DNA from: Cokeromyces recurvatus
Lineage: Eukaryota > Mucoromycota > Mucoromycetes > Mucorales > Mucoraceae
Direction of reading: 5' to 3'
NCBI RefSeq assembly: GCF_025118155.1
Contig: NW_026251391.1
Location: forward strand, 1-64,000
Length of the DNA stretch: 64,000 nt
Of this stretch, positions 12,001-23,751 are shown one piece after another. Within the stretch, counting starts at the first letter, position 1; every line of letters begins with the position of its first letter. The notes beneath the pieces are model-generated. The model did no database searches, was not told the DNA's origin, and saw nothing but the letters and a program-made list of their open reading frames with translations. The position numbers and the translations under genes are program-made.

Positions 12001-12699
12001 CTGTATGTCGTCAGGGTCACAACCGAAACTCCTGGATTACCCTATGCAGATAGTTTTAAACCCATTATTCAATACTGTCTAACGTCTACTGACAAGGGCT
12101 GTCATTTGAAATGCTCCATCGGCGTTGAATGGCTAAAGACTGTATCCTTCTTAGTGAAAGGAATGATCCATCATGCAGCAATAAAAGGAATGCAAGAAAC
12201 GGTACATAAATTACTGCCAATTATTAAGGAACAAACTCAATCTATATCTAATGAAGAAGGAGGAGGAGGAGGAGAAGAGCAACCACCTCTACAAAATACT
12301 ATTGAAGTTCAACAAGATATACAACCCAAATTACCACGAACTATAGTCGTCTTGCAGTTAGTACTTGCTCTCGTACTCATCTTTATGGGCCTTTGGATAT
12401 CCACTAAATATGATTCATTACAATTGTGTATGCAACATCCAGCAAATGCATCGATCGTATGGCGTGGGGTCTATTTACATGATTTAAAGAATCAACTCTC
12501 TCTAAATCATAAAGAGATCGTTAGAGATGATTGGATGCTACAAGAGCAGTCATTAATAACAGTTGAGCTTACTTATGCAAAGCAGAGATTAGGTGCTATA
12601 AGATATGATTTATTATCAGCTTGGCAAATCTTAAATAAGGTAGAGAGTGATTTGATAGCGACAGAACTATCGATAGTAGATAAGGAACCTAAGTCATGA
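9008..12699 (+). CDS. Lam/Sip3-type sterol transfer protein (BAR-like, PH, GRAM, VASt, TM)
   Basis: Exons 9008-9311, 9373-9450, 9530-9606, 9680-9751 and 9814-12699, about 1138 residues. The N-terminal helical region (VQDILLDSPVWRITKSQLED onward, to about residue 310) resembles the BAR-like part of yeast Sip3/Lam3 and Ysp1/Lam1. Then come a PH domain (about 323-430, YLNYRITSTSWKQRWFFIEQ), a GRAM domain (about 590-697, ATLYSTCSIFGTLYITQHNI), a StART-like VASt domain (about 820-985) and one membrane helix (IVVLQLVLALVLIFMGLWIS). This is the architecture of ER-anchored sterol transporters at ER-plasma membrane contacts. The hydrophobic first 33 residues may be misread 5' UTR: an in-frame ATG at 9107 directly precedes the conserved part. 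Low-complexity Asn, Gln-Glu and Met-Lys runs separate the domains. Confidence 0.9.
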
Positions 12700-13161
12700 T
12701 CTGCAAAATTCATAAATAACAATAATAGTAATAAAAAATGCACAAATATATATTAAATATTATTTCATTAAAGAAGTATGTATTGATATTAAATCATACA
12801 TACAACAAGTTTATTGTTAGTGAATATATGATTTAAAATATATAATAATAAAGCGAATGACGATATATTTAAAACTGACATAGTTTTATAATACTACTAA
12901 TTTTATAAAGAATCTCGATTATATACATGTGTATCATATTATTTATTGTATATGAAAGAAAAAAAAATCAATAAAATATGATGTTATTTTCAAAACAAAT
13001 AGCAACATGTCTTTATTTAATAGCTAACTTCATGCAAATTTATATACTTTTATCTTAAAGTTGACCTTTTTTAATGCTGTCATATTCAGAGTAAAAGGCT
13101 TCAACTTTTTTCTTGCAAAAAAAAAAAAAAAAAAGAAACTATATATTCACTCATATATAAT
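12700..13161. other. Convergent 3' intergenic region
   Basis: 460 bp between the stop codons of the Lam/Sip3-like gene (plus) and eS27 (minus). AT-rich with AATAAA-like signals on both strands and a poly-A tract at 13117-13134. I see no gene. Confidence 0.6.
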
Positions 13162-13850
13162 TCAGTTTGCCTTTCTGCGGAAAGAACAGCCTTCAGTTAA
13201 ACGAGCACGACCACCCGTGGGTTGACAAAGAACAGTACCGCAAGAAGAACACAAAACAACAGTTTGAGCATGACTGAAAACAGTGCTGATATTCAAACAA
13301 CCTATTAAAAAAAAATTAATCATATATTTCAGCCGCAGTAACATTTGGAATTTACCTGGACATTTGACATCCATAAAGTAGGAATCAGGTGATTGAACAA
13401 GTCTCTTGAGTTTATGGGAGCGCTTTTCGTGTTCAGCAGAAGGATTAAGAAGATCAGCAGCCAACTATAAATACATATTTATAAAAAGTTAATAATAGAT
13501 TCATTATCGTTTTAGACACACTGTTTTCTCAGATAAAATGAATGTATGCAGCTTTATTGTTATTTCCTTACACACAAAGATAATATGAACACTTTTTTTG
13601 TCTATCATATAAAAAAAAAAGGATCTTTTTTCCTTTTTTCCTTTTTTTTTTTTCTTATTAATAGACATAAAAAAAATCTTTAATCGTTCATTTACGTAGT
13701 AATGATTATATTTCTTTGTACATTCTAAAAAATCTTTGTTCAATAAAATAGCATACACTGTTTTCATTTTATATATTAAAGAGTTTATTTCAGTGTGTCC
13801 TTCAACGTATAAATGTGTTTATGTCTATATTGAGGATTACATACAGTCAT
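13162..13850 (-). CDS. RPS27: Ribosomal protein eS27 (zinc-finger, 40S subunit)
   Basis: Exons 13850-13845, 13464-13356 and 13301-13162 give 84 residues, exactly the family length. The tiny first exon encodes only Met-Thr before a GTATGT donor; it was chosen because it supplies the conserved start pattern (M-x-LAxDLLNPS) in phase after a 380-nt intron, by far the longest in the window. The core matches eS27: [52 protein letters not shown]. The four-cysteine zinc finger (CPGC...CSSC) is intact. It is a component of the small ribosomal subunit. The first-exon assignment is inference; exons 2 and 3 are certain. A GC-rich patch (13949-13964) upstream may be a promoter element. Confidence 0.92.
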
Positions 13851-13944
13851 TTTAAGTAATCTTTCAAACGCTCAATGAAAAAGAAAAAGAAAAAAGAAAA
13901 TAATATTTGCAAACATGAATATGATTATATAATGAATAAAGTTA

Positions 13945-13970
13945 GTTTGTCCGGCCCGCGCTACTTAATT
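13945..13970 (-). promoter_or_regulatory. GC-rich patch upstream of eS27
   Basis: The sequence tccggcccgcgctac at about 13949-13964 is an isolated GC-rich island in AT-rich DNA, about 100 bp upstream of the proposed eS27 start and 40 bp past the stop of the acyltransferase gene. Position suggests a factor-binding site for a ribosomal protein promoter; no known motif is claimed. Confidence 0.3.
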
Positions 13971-13999
13971 AGCTCTCTTTTTATTATTTGTTAGTTAGA

Positions 14000-15762
14000 T
14001 CAAAGTAGCCACTCATACTGCTTGGCAATTGTTTTCTTTTTCATCATAAACTTATTACTAGTAGTGGTATTAACCAATTGATTCATTGCACGTTGACGAA
14101 GTGCAACCATAATGTAATTGATATCCTTATCTTCGCCTTCATATTTTAATATCATCTTTCTTAACATCGTCACATTTTCTGTTCTTAATTTCTTCAACTC
14201 AAAAATTCGTTCCTTACGCTTCCACATACCTCTTCCTAGTACTACAGCATCAAACAATCGCCATCTTCCTAATAAATCCTTAAAGTTTCGATAACGTTCA
14301 TCAATTGACGTGACATGATACCATACAAATATACCTAATGTCGCTATGCTATTTATAAATCCTAAAATAGTACCACCAAATAAGCTGTACCAGCCCCAAA
14401 TGAAGGCTATTAAATAAATTATAGGCACGAATGCTAATCCTAAGAAAATCTTGTTTTGAGCCCTCACTTCCTCGTAAATTTCAAAATGACCTGCAAGATG
14501 ACCGGCGATATAAAGAGGTAAATGAGCAATAAGTCCGGGTAAAAAGAGAGGAAGATCGATGAGACTAGCTACTGTTTGCTTAAGTAAATCAATAGTGGTG
14601 GTAATGGCAGTAATATTTTTTTCGTTGTATTTTGCAATTTGTGTATCCTTGAGAAGAAGAGATTCAAGTTCGAGTTTATAAGTGATAAGACTTTTTGAAG
14701 TGTAGCGATTTCAATATCTCTGTTGGCAAGACGAGTCATAGCATTAATTAAACTGGAGTAAAGAAGTATATCAAGTTAATTATAGATCGAAATGTGTTAT
14801 CTTTTTATGCATACCTCTGAGTAATTGGTACATAGTCTGATACAAGACGGTGCTGCTCACCAGGAAATAATAACCATCTTGCCATATCTGCAGCATATTT
14901 ACTATCCCAATTAGGTGCATTTACTGTCAATTGTTCAATAGATTCTTCTAGCAACTTTGTCAATTCTTTAGCTGCCTTTTTAGGATCTTCTAAATATAAG
15001 GGCAGTAATTGTTCAACATAAATAGGTTTACCGTACCTTTAAGGAAATGCTTAATTATATAAACATGATAGATTTTATATGCTATTACTTACTTTACAAT
15101 GACATTACTCCGATATTTCGATTTCTCAGGATATACGATACCTACAGGTAAGATAGGTGCATATTTATGAAGACCTTCCTCTTGGTTGATTTTTGCATAT
15201 TCCAAAGCAGCCTATTTTTTTTTTTTTTTTTTGTTAAGGATATTATACCATTAATCATATATTCCTATAAAGAAAATTCCTATAATATACTTTACAAAAC
15301 TAGCTCCATCTTTAAATTTACTTAGTTGAGGTAAAGTGTGACTTGTTCCTTCAGGGAACACAGCTACAGCTTCACCCAATTTTAAGACTTCGAAGGTAGC
15401 TGCATACAAGTGTGCATTATTTTTGGTTGTTCTATCTACAGGGACTACACCACAATCGCTTAAGAAGCGAGCAACATAAGAATTTTTGAACATTGTATTT
15501 TTCGCCCAATAATGTAACCGACGCTTATTTGGAAAAGTAACTGATAGAACAGCAGGATCCAAAATCATGTTATGGTGAGTAGCAGCACTATATAGAATTA
15601 TAAGCTATGTTATATTTGATTACTACAATTGCCTTACATTATAAAAGGTTGAGACTCTGGAGGTATATTCTCTATCCCTTCAAGCTTTATTTCACTAAAG
15701 AATGACCAAAGTGCACTTCTCGAAATTAAAATAACTAATTCATGATTAAACCCAAATGGCAT
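14000..15762 (-). CDS. Glycerol-3-phosphate / DHAP acyltransferase, Sct1/Gpt2-like, with one frame break
   Basis: Exons 15762-15638, 15587-15296, 15211-15093, 15036-14815 and 14752-14000; about 503 residues if one frameshift is bridged. It acylates glycerol-3-phosphate (or DHAP) at sn-1, the first step of phospholipid and triglyceride synthesis, on the ER membrane. Acyltransferase motifs are HHNMILD (the HX4D catalytic motif, at residues ~45-55), GVVPVDR, and VFPEGTSHTLPQLSKFKDGA (substrate site). Hydrophobic segments near the C-terminus (DLPLFLPGLIAHLPLYIAG; FLGLAFVPIIYLIAFIWGWY) are membrane anchors. In the last exon the frame breaks at the run of five T (14692-14696): one extra base would join the two halves perfectly. 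It is shorter than yeast Sct1 (759 residues). Either a sequence error or a recent lesion. Confidence 0.82.
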
Positions 15763-16006
15763 TTTATTTTTATTTTTTTTATTTTTATTTTTTAATTAAA
15801 AATGAATTAAAATAGAAGAAAGACTTAGACTTGAGTTTTTGGGGTTGGGTTAACAATAGGACGGACTCTTAAAAAATATATTCATTTTATTAAATCACAA
15901 GATCTTCTTATTCTTCCAGTTAGAGTATGACAATAACAATAACAAAAAATTGGTGAGCATCTTTTTTTTTTGCTTTCCTTTTTTCTTTCTTTCTATCTAT
16001 TTAATA

Positions 16007-16828
16007 ATGACTGAGGAGGAACCAATAACAAGTGCTACTTCTACTTCTTCTAAAACTAAAAATAGTGCCGCTGCTGCTACTGGGTTGCAACAACAAAAAA
16101 ATTCAACATCCTCTCCTCCTATAGTAGTTAATAATGCGCCTGATTCAATTCCCTCTTCTGTAGCTGTAGCTGCTACTGCTGCAGCGCCGTCTCTACAACC
16201 AGCAGCGGTTTCAGTTCCCGGTCCTCTTCCCATTAATAAGCCTATACAACAAAGATTACCACCAATATTGCCACCTACAGTACTTCCTCGACAAACAAGT
16301 TTCTTAACAACAATTTTAGAGAAACTACATTTAGCTCCACGATATCATCAACCGCAAGCTATTACGATGAGAAATGGAGTAGTAACCCAACCGCGGTTGC
16401 CACAATCACAAGTTAATGTCGCTAATAATATACAGATACCTACAACTATTCAACAACAACAACAGCAGCAGCAACAGCAGCAGCAACAACAACAACAACA
16501 ACAACAACAGCAACAACAGCAGCTACAGCTACAGCAACAGCAACATCAGTATCAACAACAGCAGCTGCTGCCTCTATTAACTAACCTAGCCACGATACCT
16601 CAAATTCCTTTACAAAACACGAGTTCTTCTTTTAATCAACAACAGCAACTATTAAACTTATTACTTTTAATGAATCAACAGCAACAACAACTTACGCATC
16701 ATAACCATTACAATCCTATGCTATTGCATAATCAGTCCTATTACTTACCACAACAACCACTACAACAACAACAAGCCTATTACCCGTATTACCATCAACA
16801 AAATTTACCTTATTATCATTGGTTATAA
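16007..16828 (+). CDS. Gln-rich low-complexity protein of unknown function
   Basis: Single ORF of 273 residues from ATG at 16007; upstream in-frame sequence (from 15952) is a T/C-rich leader translating to Phe and looks non-coding. The first 90 residues are rich in Ser, Thr, Ala and Pro. A short ordered-looking block (LPRQTSFLTTILEKLHLAPR) precedes a polyglutamine tract made of mixed CAA/CAG codons (about 16456-16570), then Gln/Asn/Tyr-rich prion-like sequence to the C-terminus. Such proteins are often transcription or RNA-granule factors, but no domain is recognised. The family is unknown. Confidence 0.6.
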   Translation: MTEEEPITSATSTSSKTKNSAAAATGLQQQKNSTSSPPIVVNNAPDSIPSSVAVAATAAAPSLQPAAVSVPGPLPINKPIQQRLPPILPPTVLPRQTSFLTTILEKLHLAPRYHQPQAITMRNGVVTQPRLPQSQVNVANNIQIPTTIQQQQQQQQQQQQQQQQQQQQQQQQLQLQQQQHQYQQQQLLPLLTNLATIPQIPLQNTSSSFNQQQQLLNLLLLMNQQQQQLTHHNHYNPMLLHNQSYYLPQQPLQQQQAYYPYYHQQNLPYYHWL

Positions 16829-16892
16829 GAATTTCTTAATGCTATCAATACCGAGCGGCTTTAAATTTCTAAAATAAAATATAATAAATTCT

Positions 16893-16928
16893 ATCTTTCT
16901 CTTTCTCTCTCTCTCTCTCTTTCTCTCT
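16893..16928. repeat. CT microsatellite
   Basis: A (TC)n/(CT)n-rich tract in the 5' region of the VPS1 gene, followed by poly-T at about 17005-17027 that ends next to the start codon. Confidence 0.8.
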
Positions 16929-17033
16929 TTTTTTATTATTGTTATTGTTAATTGTTAAGTTATGGATTCACAGCTTATAAAAACAGGTGACTATAGTCAA
17001 CGACTTTTTTTTTTTTTTTTTTTTTTTCAATGA

Positions 17034-18870
17034 ATGCCTCTATTAACTTATTCATACATAGTCAATAAGCTCCAGGATGCATTTGTCACAGTAGGCGTTC
17101 ACAATCCGATTGACCTTCCCCAAATTACAGTTATTGGTTCCCAGTCAAGTGGTAAAAGCTCAGTTCTAGAAAACATTGTAGGACGTGATTTCCTTCCTCG
17201 TGGCTCTGGTATTGTGACTCGTCGACCTTTGGTAAATTATAAACACGATTATACAATTGGTTAATTCATGTATGCAGATAAATATATATATATTTATATA
17301 ATTAATCTTTACTATTAGATTCTTCAACTTATTAACCGACCTGCTTCTAAAGATGACGATGAACATTCAGAATGGGGTGAATTCCTTCATTTACCTGAGA
17401 AAAAATTCTATGACTTTTCAAAAATTCGTGAGGAAATTATCAAGGACACTGAGCTTAAGACAGGTCATAAATCTGGTATTTCACCACAACCTATTAATTT
17501 ACGTATCTACTCTCCCAATGTTTTAACATTAACATTGGTTGACTTGCCTGGTCTTACTAAAGTGCCTGTTGGAGACCAGCCCAAAGATATTGAAAAACAA
17601 GTACGTGACATGATTCTCAAGTACATTAGTAAGCCCAACTCAATTATTTTGGCAGTGACGGCTGCCAACACAGACTTGGCTAATTCGGATGGTCTCCAAC
17701 TTGCACGCGATGTCGACCCTGAAGGATTACGCACAATTGGTGTTTTGACTAAAGTCGATTTGATGGACGAAGGTACAGATGTGATTGATATCTTGGCGGG
17801 TCGAGTTATACCATTACGATTAGGTTATGTGCCTGTCGTGAATCGTGGTCAACGCGATATTGATCAGCACAAGTCTGTCACAGAGGCTCTTAAAGATGAA
17901 CGTGAGTTCTTTGAAAGACATCCAGCCTACCAGTCTAAATCTCAGTACTGTGGAACCCCCTTTTTAGCACGCAAACTGAATATGATCTTAATGCATCACA
18001 TCAAAAATACGCTACCAGAGATAAAAGCAAAGATACAGGCTGCTCTTGTCAAATACCAGCAGGAGTTAGCTGCTTTAGGAGAACCTACAGATAGCGGTGA
18101 TGCAAATGTGATCTTGAACATTATCTCTGAGTTTTGTAATGAGTTTAGGTCGGTCATTGATGGAACATCAACTGAATTGTCAAATTTCGAGTTATCAGGT
18201 GGTGCACGTATCAGTTTTGTCTTTCATGAATTGTATGCAAATGGAATTAAAAATATTGATCCCTTAGAACAAGTGAAGGATGCTGATATTCGCACTATCC
18301 TTTATAATTCATCAGGTTCCTCACCTGCTCTCTTTGTAACAACCACTGCCTTTGAAGTGATTATCAAACAGCAAATCAAGAGACTAGAAGAGCCAAGTGT
18401 ACGTTGCATCAACATGGTTTATGATGAGTTAGTACGTATCTTGACTCAATTGTTGGCTAAAACAGCTGTATTTAAACGATTTCCTGTTCTTAAAGACAAA
18501 TTTTATCAAATCATCTTGGGATTCTTTAAAGGGGCTTTAGATCCTACGACAAAACTAGTGAAAGATTTAGTCGATATGGAGACATGCTATATTAATACAG
18601 CACATCCTGATTTTTTAAACGGACATCAGGCGATTGCTGCAGTAAATGAGCAAATAAAGCATCGTCAAACGAATGAACAACAACATTTAAATAAGGCAGC
18701 CAGTAAAACATCAACAGTAACACCGATAGCAACAGCAATGAGTGAAGATTCATCAAGTCATGGATCCTTATTTGGAAGCTTTTTTTCTGGACATAAAAAG
18801 ACATTATCATCTTCATCAATTCCTAAAAGAACGGCTACAAGTATTATGGAAACTGTAAGCTATATAACTT

Positions 18871-18901
<31 letters not shown>

Positions 18902-19315
18902 CTAATGAATAGCTTTATTTAGCCACCAGCTACGTTGAAAGCTACAGGTGCGTTATCAGATCGAGAATATATGGAAACTGAGGTTATCAAGTTATTAATT
19001 CAATCTTATTATAATATTGTTAAGAGGACAATGATTGATATGGTACCCAAGGCTATCATGCTTAATTTGGTGAGTCGTTCTAAAGAAGAACTTCAACGCG
19101 AATTATTAGCACAACTTTATCAACATGATGTTTTAAATGATTTATTAAAAGAATCAGAATTTACAAAACAGAGAAGAAAAGAGTGCAAGGATATGATTGA
19201 GGTATGAAATAGTAGAGAAAGAAAGAAAAAAAATAGACTTAGTAATATGTATGTATACATATTTATTTATTATTAGGCATTGCAAAAAGCAAATGAAATT
19301 GTTGGATCTATATAA
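17034..19315 (+). CDS. VPS1: Dynamin-like GTPase Vps1
   Basis: Exons 17034-17231, 17319-18854, 18923-19201 and 19277-19315; 683 residues against 704 in yeast Vps1. It is a membrane-fission GTPase in vacuolar sorting, endocytosis and peroxisome division. The GTPase domain shows the P-loop GSQSSGKS (residues 35-42), [15 protein letters not shown] and TKVD. The middle domain has the Vps1-type [20 protein letters not shown], and the GTPase effector domain fills the C-terminus ([20 protein letters not shown]). No PH or Pro-rich domain is present, as expected for Vps1/Drp classes. The match to Vps1 is closer than to Dnm1 ([18 protein letters not shown]). An ATG 4 nt upstream (17030) is out of frame. 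The last exon has only 13 codons with the stop. Intron 2 holds a TA repeat (18876-18901). Confidence 0.95.
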
Positions 19316-19979
19316 GAAGCAGTGTGATATAAAAATGCTTGGTAGAATAGTATGAAATAGATATAGTATAGACATGATAATTGAAAAAAAAAATAAAAAT
19401 AAAGAGGGTGTTTTTTTTTTTTTCTGTGAAAGTACTATACTACTTTGCTTTCATTTAACTTTTACATTAAGAAATGAAAGGAATATACTGCAATGGTTCA
19501 TTTGTGCTTATGAGGAAGCTATTTAAGTGCTTTATTCGTAAATGTAATAATTAATATTGTATTTCTAGTGAATCATTTGAGATGAATATAATATAACAAG
19601 CTATGTGCATATGTATAATTATACAACATATATGGCTTCAAAGCTATATATGAAAGCGGTTAATTACATCATGGAATATTCTTAAAGGACTTGATGACAT
19701 ACATTCATTCATCTATCTTTATTATCAGCAGTATGACTAAATAATAATAATAATAATAATCAACTAGCAAATACTCAATTAAGTAATAATGTAATTGATT
19801 TACGTGATAGTTTTATTTTACAGCAAGTTTAATTCAACCTTTCTTCTAATTGGACAATCTTGAAACTCACGTCATCATTCATGTTCCGACTAGCTTTTTT
19901 TTTTTTTGACTTATTTTCATAAACCCCACATTAATGTTTTACCATTGCGATTTATTGTTTATTCTACTAGCTTTTCATA
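19316..19979. other. Intergenic region VPS1-NDUFS4
   Basis: 664 bp of AT-rich DNA with an (AAT)n run near 19740-19762. No gene seen. It contains the promoter of the downstream complex I gene. Confidence 0.55.
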
Positions 19980-20536
19980 ATGGCCTCCCCACTCATCACA
20001 AGGACATCAGCTGCATTTTTACGTTCTACACAACGACCTCTCGGTATTTTTGCACGATTCAACTCTTCTAATTCTAAAGACATTCAACATTTGGCTCAAG
20101 AGCCTCTCAGGACTGTAGAAAACCTTTCAGGAGCACCAGGTAAACAACACTTGAAATTATGACTAATTTAATTTTGTTTGTAATTGTTATTCTTTTTTTT
20201 TCTTTTTCTTTTGATGGGGGGGTGTGGATAGAGGAATTATTGGACAGAACTGTTCGAATTTTCAGACCTGCTCGTTCATCTCCTCAACAAGGTAAAAATG
20301 GTACAAGACTTTGGCGTATCGAATTTGATATTTTAGAAGAAGGAAATAGATGGGAAAACCCTTTAATGGGTTGGGCTTCTAGGTATAAATGATAGTTTTA
20401 TTTTACTTGTTATTTATTTATACATGGTTTTTTTTTTCTTAGTTCGGATTATCAACAAGCTTTAGCATTGAAGTTCTTTTCTAAAGAAGATGCTATTCGT
20501 TTTGCCGAAAGACAAGGTATATTTCATAATATATCC

Positions 20537-20580
<44 letters not shown>

Positions 20581-20720
20581 CAACGCCTTTACTAAATATA
20601 TTATTTATAGGATGGAATTATTATGTTCAGGAACCTAAGGTTACAAAATTCCTTAAGAAATCATATGCTGACAATTATCTTTATTCACCTACAAAATTAA
20701 GAATGATCAAAACCAAATAA
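19980..20720 (+). CDS. NDUFS4: NADH:ubiquinone oxidoreductase 18/21-kDa subunit (NDUFS4)
   Basis: Exons 19980-20139, 20232-20382, 20443-20516 and 20611-20720; 164 residues. It is an accessory subunit of the peripheral arm of mitochondrial complex I. The N-terminus is a typical matrix-targeting peptide (Arg, Ser, Thr-rich, no acids in the first 30 residues). The conserved core is [39 protein letters not shown], and [19 protein letters not shown]. The family usually ends in a basic KxK tail, and here the protein ends KTK. Intron 3 contains a poly-A tract of about 40 nt (20539-20578). Confidence 0.95.
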
Positions 20721-20748
20721 ATTATTTTATTTTCTTTTCTTTTCTTTT

Positions 20749-23582
20749 TTATAAATGACTTTCATCCATCCTAATTTGTTGCTTATTGTTAAAAACAAAG
20801 CTAAGAACATGCCAAATTGTCTTGACATAACAAAATTCGATTTGATCACGTATTATATTGGGCACATCTTCAATATCTCGTTTATTTTTAAACGGTAAGA
20901 TAATTCTACGTATACCGGCTCGGTGAGCTGCAAGCACTTTAGATTTGACTCCTCCAACAGGTAGAACCTGGCCTCGAAGTGAAATTTCCCCTGTCATGGC
21001 TGTTGTAATTGGAACTGGTTTGTTTGAATAAAGCGAAATAAGTGCACATACAAGTGTAATACCTAAATAAGTTTCTTTATTTAAGAAAAAAAAACTTTCT
21101 TTTTTTTTATGCTTTCAATTTTTTTTTTTTTTACCTGCACTAGGGCCATCTTTGGGAATGGAGCCACTTGGAAAATGAATATGAATATCATCATTTTCAA
21201 CCATTTTCTCTTTTGAATGAGATACTAAGCCTAAAGTATAGGCGTTAGATTTGACCCAAGATAAAGCCAATTGTGCTGATTCCTGAATAACAGTGCCGAG
21301 CGATCCTGTCAAATGTAATTGGCCATTACCTGGCATTTTAGTAGCCTCAACAAATAAGATACTACTATTACCCTGATTCATGTAAGCTAAGCCAATTACA
21401 ACACCAGCATATGCTTCTCTTTCTGTTACTTCTTTTTCAAACTTTGTATTCTTTTTGGGGAAAAAAATAAAAATAAATAAAGAAATAAAGAAAAATTATG
21501 TCTACTCTCTCTTTTTTTTTTTCCTTTACCCCTAATATTGATTCAATATGTTTAACCTCCACATTTGGTTCATATTGCTGCTGTGATGTAGTAAACTGCA
21601 CACATTTAGCACGTACAGTAGCACCTAATTGTCTCTCTAGCTCACGTACTCCACTTTCTCTTGTATACCTTTCAATTATAAATAGTATTGCTTGATCATT
21701 GATTATGACTTGATCTAGCCTCATACCATGATATTGTATTTGTTTTGGAGCCAAATGTCGTTTTGTAATATCCAGTTTTTCTTCGATCGTATATCCTTCT
21801 AGCTCAATCACTTCCATACGGTCTAATAAAGGCGCAGGAATTGTATCCAAGTTATTGGCCGTTGCCACAAACAGGACCTGAGATAAATCAAAGGCCACAT
21901 TAAGATAGTGATCATTAAAGGTTGAATTTTGCTCTGGATCAAGCACTTCTAAAAGGGCAGCAGCAGGGTTTCCATGCTGTGAATGATGTACAAGTTTATC
22001 TATTTCATCTAAAAGGAGTAGAGGATTATTGACTTGACATTTGCAAAGTGCTTGAATAATAAGACCTGGCATAGCACCAACATATGTACGACGATGCCCC
22101 CTTACAGAACAAATAAATAAATATACACTTTATTAATAGATATTATACCTTATTTCTGCCTCATCTCGAATTCCGCCTAATGAAATACGATGAAATTTTC
22201 TTTGCATCGATTGAGCAATCGACTTTCCTAAAGATGTCTTGCCTACACCAGGCTAAAATATTTCAAAAAAGTAATTAAATATTATTATTATTATTTCATA
22301 GTATCTAAACTTACTGGGCCCACAAGACACAAGATAGGTGCCTTTAAATCCTTTTTTGTCTTCAATACAGATATATACTCAATGATTCGCTTCTTGATTT
22401 TTTGCAATCCAAAATGATCAGCATCCAATTGTCGTCTTGAGCGGTCTACGTCGACTATTAAAGCGCTAGAACGACACCAGGGTAAGTCTGCTAGCCAAGT
22501 GAGGTAGTTATATCCAACAGCCCATTCAGAATTGGTTAGTTGCATTTTCTTTAATCTTTTTAGTTCACGCTGAGCAATACGAATAGCATGTTCTGGTAAA
22601 TTGGCTTTTACTAAACGTTGATTTAATACAGCGATATTATCATCATCATTATCATTATGACTATTAGTTCTATCCTCTTGTAAAGCTTCCAACTAGTATA
22701 TAGAAAATATATGAATATGTATATGAATATGTATATGTATCTATTTACTTGTTGACGAAGATAGAATTCACGCTGGTGTCGTGTTAGTTTTCCTTCTAGT
22801 GCTCCTCCTAAAGCCCCAGAAATTTTTAGAACACTCAGTTGTCTCATTAAATATCCACATATCATCTCTAACCTCGTTGTTATATCATGTGTCTCTAACA
22901 TTTTCAAACGTTCTTCATAACTTGTATCAATGATAGACGTCAAGAAGTCTGCAAAGTCAGAGACTGAATGTGAGCCCCTTATTTTGATCAGTTGTTCCAA
23001 CAGATCACTTGATATCCTATGTTGTTTCATGATCTCTATCAAACTCTCTGTTAGGTTTATAAATTTTCTATTGAATAGAGTTGTGGCTGTAGATGGATAA
23101 TCGTAATGAAGGACATGGACTGTCCAGTAATTAGCGAAAGGCATAGAGGGTGTATTTTGAGTGAATCGATCCAGTTTGAACCGACAAATTCCCTCCACAA
23201 AGACACCAAAGAGATTAGTTCCTGATCTTTGAACGCGTACAATACGTGCTAGACATCCAAAACCAATAAGACGATATCTGTCTCTGATTGAGACTAAGTT
23301 GTTGCTGTCTGCTATTGACATATTTGAGGGTAAGGGTACTTGAGGTGCCTGTGAAACGATAGCATCATCATCATCATCATCATGATTCTCTTCTCCTTGT
23401 CTTAAAGGAATACAAGCAACATAAATATCTTGCTGTATAGAAGATGAATGCTGTTTAAAATAGGCTTTAGTGAGTTCTGCTGCTTGTTTACCACGAATCA
23501 AGAGACGTAAAGTAATAGCAGGTAATAATATCTCATTATTATGTAAAGGGACTACGATCAATTTTTCTGGATAATCGTACAT
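20749..23582 (-). CDS. LONP2: Peroxisomal Lon protease (C-terminal SHL)
   Basis: Exons 23582-22749, 22692-22315, 22252-22149, 22100-21530, about 21441-21135 (the acceptor could be at 21450) and 21062-20749; about 835 residues. It is an ATP-dependent serine protease of the peroxisomal matrix that degrades oxidised or unassembled proteins. It shows an N-terminal Lon substrate domain, Walker A ([13 protein letters not shown], rebuilt across an intron), Walker B ([10 protein letters not shown]), and a protease domain with the catalytic Ser in KDGPSAG and Lys in [14 protein letters not shown]. The protein ends ESHL; SHL fits the PTS1 consensus and there is no N-terminal mitochondrial presequence, so I assign the peroxisomal rather than mitochondrial paralogue. 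An Asp run (about residue 73) lies in the N-domain. Confidence 0.93.
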
Positions 23583-23751
23583 ACTAAGAAGAAGATAATA
23601 AGAGAAGAGAAGAGAAAAAAAAAACAAGAAACTACCTATGCTTTGTAGTTATAATTCACAATAGTGTCACGAGAAAGAGGGGACTATTAAAAGTTATTTA
23701 AAATAAAAGGTGGGAAAGTTGCACATACGACTATTGAAATTCGGGTTTTAT

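Noticed and set aside
16456..16570. CAA/CAG array considered as a CRISPR-like or satellite repeat
   Set aside because: It is an in-frame polyglutamine tract without spacers.
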